Below, in pieces: positions 36,936-64,000 of a stretch of DNA of 64,000 nt. Within the stretch, counting starts at the first letter, position 1, and each line of letters opens with the position of its first letter. The DNA comes from Cyprinodon diabolis (Eukaryota > Chordata > Actinopteri > Cyprinodontiformes > Cyprinodontidae). Location of the stretch: contig CM060069.1 in NCBI GenBank assembly GCA_030533445.1, forward strand, positions 26,398,837 to 26,462,836. The letters run 5' to 3'. The notes beneath the pieces were generated by a model, which was not told where the DNA came from, made no database searches, and saw nothing but the letters and a program-made list of their open reading frames with translations. The position numbers were made by a program, and so were the translations under genes.

Positions 36936-37993
36936 TTCCTCTGACGCGCCCTGGCTTTTGACTTAGCCGGACATGAAGCAATGAAATGGCCAGTCTCACC
37001 ACAGTACAGACACAAATTGCCTCTAAATCTTCGTTGTCTTTCCTCAGGGGATAGCCTTGTGTGTCCAATCTGCATGGGTTCGACCTCCGCTCCATCTGAG
37101 TGAGAGACTTGGACAGGCATAGAAAGAGTCTGGTTTTTAGAGTTTGGCTTGGAACTGGGTTCTGCGGGTCCAGAATAAACAGAAGCATTGTTAAATGCAG
37201 GAGCTGACAGAAAAATTTAGACCTCTTTGTCTAGAGTTATTTCTAGTTCGGAGTCTGTTATCCAGTCTGATGGTTAAACGGATTAAGTCCTCCAAACTAG
37301 CTGGTTCGTCGATTGTGGCTAGTTCGTCTTTGATGTTATCATTTAAAGCCTTAAAATAAGCACTCTTAAGTGCACATTCGTTCCAACCTGAGGCTGCGGC
37401 TTTAACCCGGAAGTTAATGGAGAACTCAGCCACTGTAGAATTTCCCTGTTTTAAATTTAACAGGGCTTGGGAATCAATTGTTTTATCTGAGTCATGGTTA
37501 AATACTTGGGAAAACTCAGATATGAACACGGAAAATGTACAAGAAAAACTGGACTCTGAAGAGAACCTTGCCTCCGCCCATTCAAGAGCTCGTCCAGTGA
37601 GTTGAGAGAGAATGAAGGATATTTTTTTCCTATCATTCGGAAAACTGCCGGGAGATTGCTCAAAAAGTAAACGACATTGAAACAAAAATCCTTTACAATC
37701 CCTTTGGTTACCTGAAAATCTTTCAGGCGGACATGGACGGAACTCAGGAAAAATGACGTCACTGCCGGTGACCTTAGAGGCGGAAGTGGATCCGGAACAG
37801 GACGTACTGCTGGCGTGGCATTAGCATTTCCCATGTAGCTGGCAAACGTTTGTAGCATTTGGTTCTGATGTTCAACTTTAGTGTGTAACTCACGGAGGGT
37901 ATGCGCATGTCCAAGGATCTGAGCGTCCTGTTCCTCAAGCCTCCTCCGGAGGTGATCTGCTGGGCTTTGTGTTTGGCCGCAGTGTTCTGTCAT
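36932..37993 (-). pseudogene. gag of the Ty3-type element, broken by two frameshifts
   Basis: The structural polyprotein gene spans three reading segments. The N-terminal frame starts at ATG 37993-37991, inside the last bases of the LTR, and encodes a charged coiled-coil-like region. The capsid-like part, with a GRALEWAEARF motif, lies in another frame and ends at TAA 37193-37191. The nucleocapsid part returns to the first frame, has one CCHC zinc knuckle (C-x2-C-x4-H-x4-C, about 37020-36963) and ends at TGA 36934-36932. The breaks fall near 37770 and near a T run at about 37215, and are compensatory in phase. As read, no continuous Gag can be made. Confidence 0.85.
37977..37987 (-). promoter_or_regulatory. 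Self-primer binding site of the retrotransposon
   Basis: Immediately inside the 5' LTR the sense strand reads G then AACACTGCGGC. It lacks the TGG start of a tRNA primer site. The 11 bases are exactly complementary to GCCGCAGTGTT inside the LTR (38562-38552; copy at 33464-33454). This matches the self-priming arrangement of Tf1 and sushi elements, where the RNA 5' end folds back as primer. Confidence 0.8.
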
Positions 37994-38704
37994 GATTGGT
38001 TTAATATCAAACCCACATGCAGAACACAAAGGAGGCTGGGTAAAAGTTTAACAGAGTTTATTAAAGATGTTTGACACAAAAGACATGAACTGGATCTGGA
38101 ACAGGTCCGGGTTGGGTTCACTGAAGTCTGCAGAGATGATAGTTTGATTAGCTGGGCAGGCAGATGATTAAAGAGTCCTTTTAGATAATTCTGATTCTAC
38201 CTTGACGGGGTCCAGGCTTCTCTTGTGAGAGAGGGAACCGTTGGGTCCAGAGACTGTTGGTTCAGCAGAGTACTCAAGCAGCTGCAGCGTCTAACTTCTG
38301 ACTTTGAATGGCAGACCTTGATCAGAGTTTCCAGCTCTTCACAGAGAGCAGCAGGGGAAATCCAAAAAATAGGAATCTTCAGGTTTGGCTCACCAGGGCT
38401 GGAAGGCAGGTTAAGCTCATCCAGAGCTTCAGGCTTGAGACAGGTTTCCTGTGAGCAAAGACAGAGGAAGGTTAGAACCAGTCTTCTCACTTAGAGACAA
38501 CTTAGATTCTTTCAGGTAACAGAGGCTCAGGTTGCTAACCAAACTAAGGTCAACACTGCGGCGTCGAAGGAAAGTCTGGCAGCTGTTTATGAAGGGAAGG
38601 TCTCCTGATGAGTAGATGCGTCTCAGGTGTGCTGGAAGGCTCCAGCCCAAGAGACCTACAGCGCACTCTGCTGGAGAAAGGTGGTACATCTCCAGATCCC
38701 AACA
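37988..38704 (-). repeat. 5' LTR of the Ty3-type element
   Basis: The 717-bp LTR is transcribed leftward. From the self-priming model, U3 is 38704-38563 and R plus U5 is 38562-37988. A TATA-like CATAAA box begins 29 bases before the predicted RNA start. The inner end carries the ATG used by the gag frame in its last six bases. Confidence 0.95.
38563..38591 (-). promoter_or_regulatory. TATA-like box and core promoter in U3
   Basis: The sense strand has CATAAA starting 29 bases upstream of the first base of the self-primer segment. The spacing fits a Pol II start at 38562 and so independently supports the RNA 5' end predicted from primer complementarity. The same arrangement occurs in the other LTR near 33465-33493. 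Confidence 0.6.
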
Positions 38705-38709
38705 CAAAG

Positions 38710-39332
38710 AGCCTTTGGACAAAATTCATTCAGGGAGATTTTAAACAAAGCAGGAGGAGACAAACACTAAATGACACAATTATCCATGTATCTGTCTATT
38801 ACACACTATTCCAGTAAAACTCGATCTGGTTTGTGAAACAGTTCAAGAGGGCGTACTGGTGTGAGCCAACCCCAATAATGGGTGCGTCAGGATTTCCAGA
38901 TGTTCCCATAATGGACCCTGCTGGCAAGCTGCAGGTGTTGTAAGTATAATAAAGACTATCTGCTTACACTGACTTTGGAGATCGGAACAATTCATATTTG
39001 ATGCGTTTCAACAAATATTTGGATTATTAATTAAAATTTATAATATTGGATGTGGGCTTTTTTTTTTTTTTCGTACACTCGGAACCTGAGCTATGACTAC
39101 AATAAGTGACGTTTAACGTTTACTTAGACACGATATAGCCTAGATTTCCTGCTGGAGCGGCAGCAGCTGGGAGGCGCGTGTTTCTAACCCAGTGTCGCTT
39201 TAAAGGAACTCTCATCACCTGCGCTTTTTTTCATTATCATCATTATTTCGTCTTTTTTTTCACTCTTCCAACAATAATCATCTGTCAGCAGCAGCGGTAG
39301 CGGCGTCGGTTTGCAGTTAATAAGAAGTGAGG
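38710..39332 (+). promoter_or_regulatory. bmp1 upstream region and 5' UTR
   Basis: About 620 bp lie between the right target duplication of the retrotransposon and the bmp1 start codon. The last 180 bp are richer in CpG and contain GCAGCAGCGGTAGCGGCG just before the start. I could not fix a transcription start or TATA box. Confidence 0.4.
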
Positions 39333-62299
<22,967 letters not shown>

Positions 62300-62387
62300 G
62301 CCAAATCACAAACTCCCATCTGGGTCACACCCATTTCCAGGCGACTAGTAAATTCTGGGCTTGGTACCACAAATACCACCCCACATA
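62300..62387 (+). other. bmp1 proximal 3' UTR
   Basis: These 88 bases lie between the bmp1 stop and the Tc1 element (the last two are its TA target) and contain no AATAAA. The native poly(A) site, if downstream, is now separated from the stop by the 1.25-kb transposon. Confidence 0.5.
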
Positions 62388-62416
62388 CACTATATTGCCA
62401 AAAGTATTTGCTCACC
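62388..62416 (+). repeat. Left terminal inverted repeat of the Tc1 element
   Basis: It starts CACTATATTGCCAAAAGTAT and matches the right end in inverse over 29 bases without mismatch. Confidence 0.93.
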
Positions 62417-62469
62417 TGCCTTGACTCACATATGAGCTTAAGTGACATCCCGTTCCTAATCCATAGGGT

Positions 62470-63501
62470 TCAATATGACGTCGGTCCACCCTTTGCAGCT
62501 AGAACAGCTTCAACTCTTCTGGGAAGGCTGTCCACAAGGTTTAGGAGTGTGTTTATGGGAATTTTTGACCATTCTTCCAGAAGCGCATTTGTGAGGTCGC
62601 ACACTGATGTTGGACGAGAAGGCCTGGCTCTCAGTCTCCGCTCTAATTCATCCCAAAGGTGTTCTATCGGGTTGAGGTCAGGACTCTGTGCAGGCCAGTC
62701 AAGTTCATCCACACCAGACTCTGTCATCCATGTCTTTATGGACCTTGCTTTGTGCACTGGTGCACAGTCATGTTGGAAGAGGAAGGGGCCAGCTCCAAAC
62801 TGTTCCCACAAAGTTGGGAGCATGGAATTGTCCAAAATGTCTTGGTATGCTGAAGCATTCAGAGTTCCTTTCACTGGAACTAAGGGGCCAAGCCCAGCTC
62901 CTGAAAAACAACCCCACACCATAATCCCCCCTCCACCAAACTTTACACTTGGCACAATGCAGTCAGACAAGTACCGTTCTCCTGGCAACCGCCAAACCCA
63001 GACCCGTCCATCAGATTGCCAGATGGAGAAGCGCGATCCGTCACTCCAGAGAACGCGTCTCCACTGCTCTAGAGTCCAGTGGCGGCGTGCTTTACACCAC
63101 CGCATCCGACGCTTTGCATTGCACTTGGTTATGTATGGCTTGGATGCAGCTGCTCGACCATGGAAACCCATTCCATGAAGCTCTCTGCGCACTGTTCTTG
63201 AGCTAATCTGAAGGCCACATGAAGTTTGGAGGTCTGTAGTGATTGACTCTGCAGAAAGTTGGCGACCTCTTCGCACTATGCGCTTCAGCATCCGCTGACC
63301 CCGCTCCGTCAGTTTACGTGGCCTACCACTTCGTGGCTGAGTTGCTGTCGTTCCCAAACACTTCCATTTTCTTATAATACAGCTGACAGTTGACTGTGGA
63401 ATATTTAGGAGCGAGGAAATTTCACGACTGGATTTGTTGCACAGGTGGCATCCTATCACAGTTCCACGCTGGAATTCACTGAGCTCCTGAGAGCGACCCA
63501 T
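62470..63501 (-). CDS. Tc1-family transposase, intact
   Basis: A 343-residue frame from ATG at 63501. The frame is open 38 codons further upstream, but the internal Met gives the usual Tc1 length. The N-terminal paired-type helix-turn-helix DNA-binding region is about residues 5-115 with an SGRPRKL GRPR-type motif at about 58-64. The catalytic core is DD34E: Asp154 in LWSDGSRF, Asp245 in FQHDCAPVH, Glu280 in LNPIEHLW, with 34 residues between the last two. The glycine-rich [10 protein letters not shown] block is present. No stop or frameshift is seen, so the copy may encode active enzyme. It would catalyse cut-and-paste transposition by binding the terminal repeats. Confidence 0.94.
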   Translation of the reverse strand: MGRSQELSEFQRGTVIGCHLCNKSSREISSLLNIPQSTVSCIIRKWKCLGTTATQPRSGRPRKLTERGQRMLKRIVRRGRQLSAESITTDLQTSCGLQISSRTVRRELHGMGFHGRAAASKPYITKCNAKRRMRWCKARRHWTLEQWRRVLWSDGSRFSIWQSDGRVWVWRLPGERYLSDCIVPSVKFGGGGIMVWGCFSGAGLGPLVPVKGTLNASAYQDILDNSMLPTLWEQFGAGPFLFQHDCAPVHKARSIKTWMTESGVDELDWPAQSPDLNPIEHLWDELERRLRARPSRPTSVCDLTNALLEEWSKIPINTLLNLVDSLPRRVEAVLAAKGGPTSY

Positions 63502-63606
63502 TCTTTCACAAATGTTTGTAAAAACAGTCTGCATGCCTAGGTGCTTGAATTTATACACCTGTGGCCATGGAAGTGATTGGAACACCTGATTCCAATAATT
63601 TGGATG

Positions 63607-63635
63607 GGTGAGCAAATACTTTTGGCAATATAGTG
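63607..63635 (-). repeat. Right terminal inverted repeat of the Tc1 element
   Basis: The exact inverse of the left 29 bases. Outside it lies the TA target dinucleotide. Confidence 0.93.
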
Positions 63636-64000
63636 TATTTTACATCTGTAATGTTAATTGAAACCATACAGAAAAATCTTCCTGTCTTCACTTTCAGAGC
63701 GGTTTAGTTTACCAGAGATGAGGGAATCATTGCCATTTATAAACAGATTATAGAAACACACTGGATTAATATTAAAATATTAGTTGCTATTAGTCAAGAC
63801 TTTAAAAAAACAATTAAAGGATGGAAAGAGTCAGCTTGGAAAATGTGTTATTCAGCATATTTGCATTTCCTAATGGAAGAACTATGCTGTCTTCCTAAAT
63901 GTTGTTGTTGTTGTTTTTCTTTATTTGTTTTATTGTGTTCAATGGATGCCGTGTACAAAAGAAACTGGGACGCCCAAGGTGAAACACATTTTATCGACAT
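63636..64000. other. Right flank
   Basis: AT-rich sequence with ATTAAA words near 63771 and 63811 that could serve bmp1 polyadenylation. No gene is recognised. Confidence 0.5.

Larger units (their letters stand above)
32890..38704 (-). mobile_element. Full-length Ty3-type LTR retrotransposon, Tf1/sushi-like chromovirus
   Basis: The element is 5815 bp and lies on the minus strand between antxr1 and bmp1. It has two 717-bp LTRs that begin TG and end CA. They differ at four positions by eye and are flanked by the 5-bp duplication CAAAG (32885-32889 and 38705-38709). Internal order on the minus strand: self-complementary primer site, gag with CCHC knuckle, then protease, reverse transcriptase, RNase H, integrase and chromodomain. 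The domain order, the C-terminal chromodomain and the self-priming site place it with the Tf1/sushi chromoviruses. No envelope gene is present. pol is intact but gag carries two frameshifts, so the copy looks young yet non-autonomous unless the shifts are sequence errors. Confidence 0.95.
62388..63635 (-). mobile_element. Intact Tc1-type DNA transposon
   Basis: The element is 1248 bp with perfect 29-bp terminal inverted repeats (62388-62416 and 63607-63635). It is flanked by TA on both sides (62386-62387 and 63636-63637), the Tc1/mariner target. It encodes one intact transposase on the minus strand. It begins 89 bp after the bmp1 stop codon and probably lies in or just beyond the bmp1 3' UTR, antisense to the gene. 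Confidence 0.95.

Noticed and set aside
62408..63178. 256-codon plus-strand open frame
   Set aside because: It is antisense to the intact Tc1 transposase and has no recognisable domain.

Overview
The window is vertebrate nuclear DNA, almost certainly from a teleost fish. It has spliced genes with GT/AG introns, AT-rich introns and many fish-type repeats: Tc1, hAT, tRNA-SINEs and a Tf1/sushi-type Ty3 retrotransposon. Neither ribosome-binding sites nor operons are present, and most open frames are shadows or intronic.

Layout. (1) 1-6098: the last coding exon (5464-6098, +) of an AAK1/BMP2K-type kinase gene, preceded by more than 5.4 kb with no other recognisable exon. (2) 6099-14518: tail-to-tail intergenic DNA. 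(3) 14519-31768, minus strand: a complete 18-exon anthrax-toxin-receptor gene of the ANTXR1/TEM8 type (603 residues) with signal peptide, vWA domain with full MIDAS, Ig-like stalk, one membrane helix and a long proline-rich tail. (4) 32890-38704, minus strand: a young full-length LTR retrotransposon with two 717-bp LTRs, a CAAAG target duplication, an intact pol with chromodomain, and a gag broken by two frameshifts. (5) 39333-62299, plus strand: a complete 20-exon bmp1/tolloid gene (959 residues) with prodomain, astacin protease, CUB1, CUB2, EGF, CUB3, EGF, CUB4 and CUB5. (6) 62388-63635: an apparently intact Tc1-type DNA transposon, 89 bp past the bmp1 stop and antisense to it.

Genes in context. 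antxr1 and bmp1 lie head to head. From family knowledge, ANTXR1 is a collagen-binding adhesion receptor and BMP1 is the procollagen C-proteinase, so the pair joins two extracellular-matrix functions across one intergenic region, now split by the retrotransposon. Its promoters point toward antxr1.

The most striking signal is in the retrotransposon. The 11 bases next to its 5' LTR are exactly complementary to an 11-base segment inside the LTR, and a TATA-like box lies 29 bases upstream of that segment. This is the arrangement expected for self-primed reverse transcription (Tf1/sushi mode) rather than tRNA priming. A second point is an in-frame read-through of the exon-15 donor of bmp1, which would give a 728-residue protein with the architecture of the short BMP1-1 isoform.

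Exon boundaries were derived by hand from splice signals, unbroken phase and resemblance to remembered family sequences. No alignment or transcript evidence was available.
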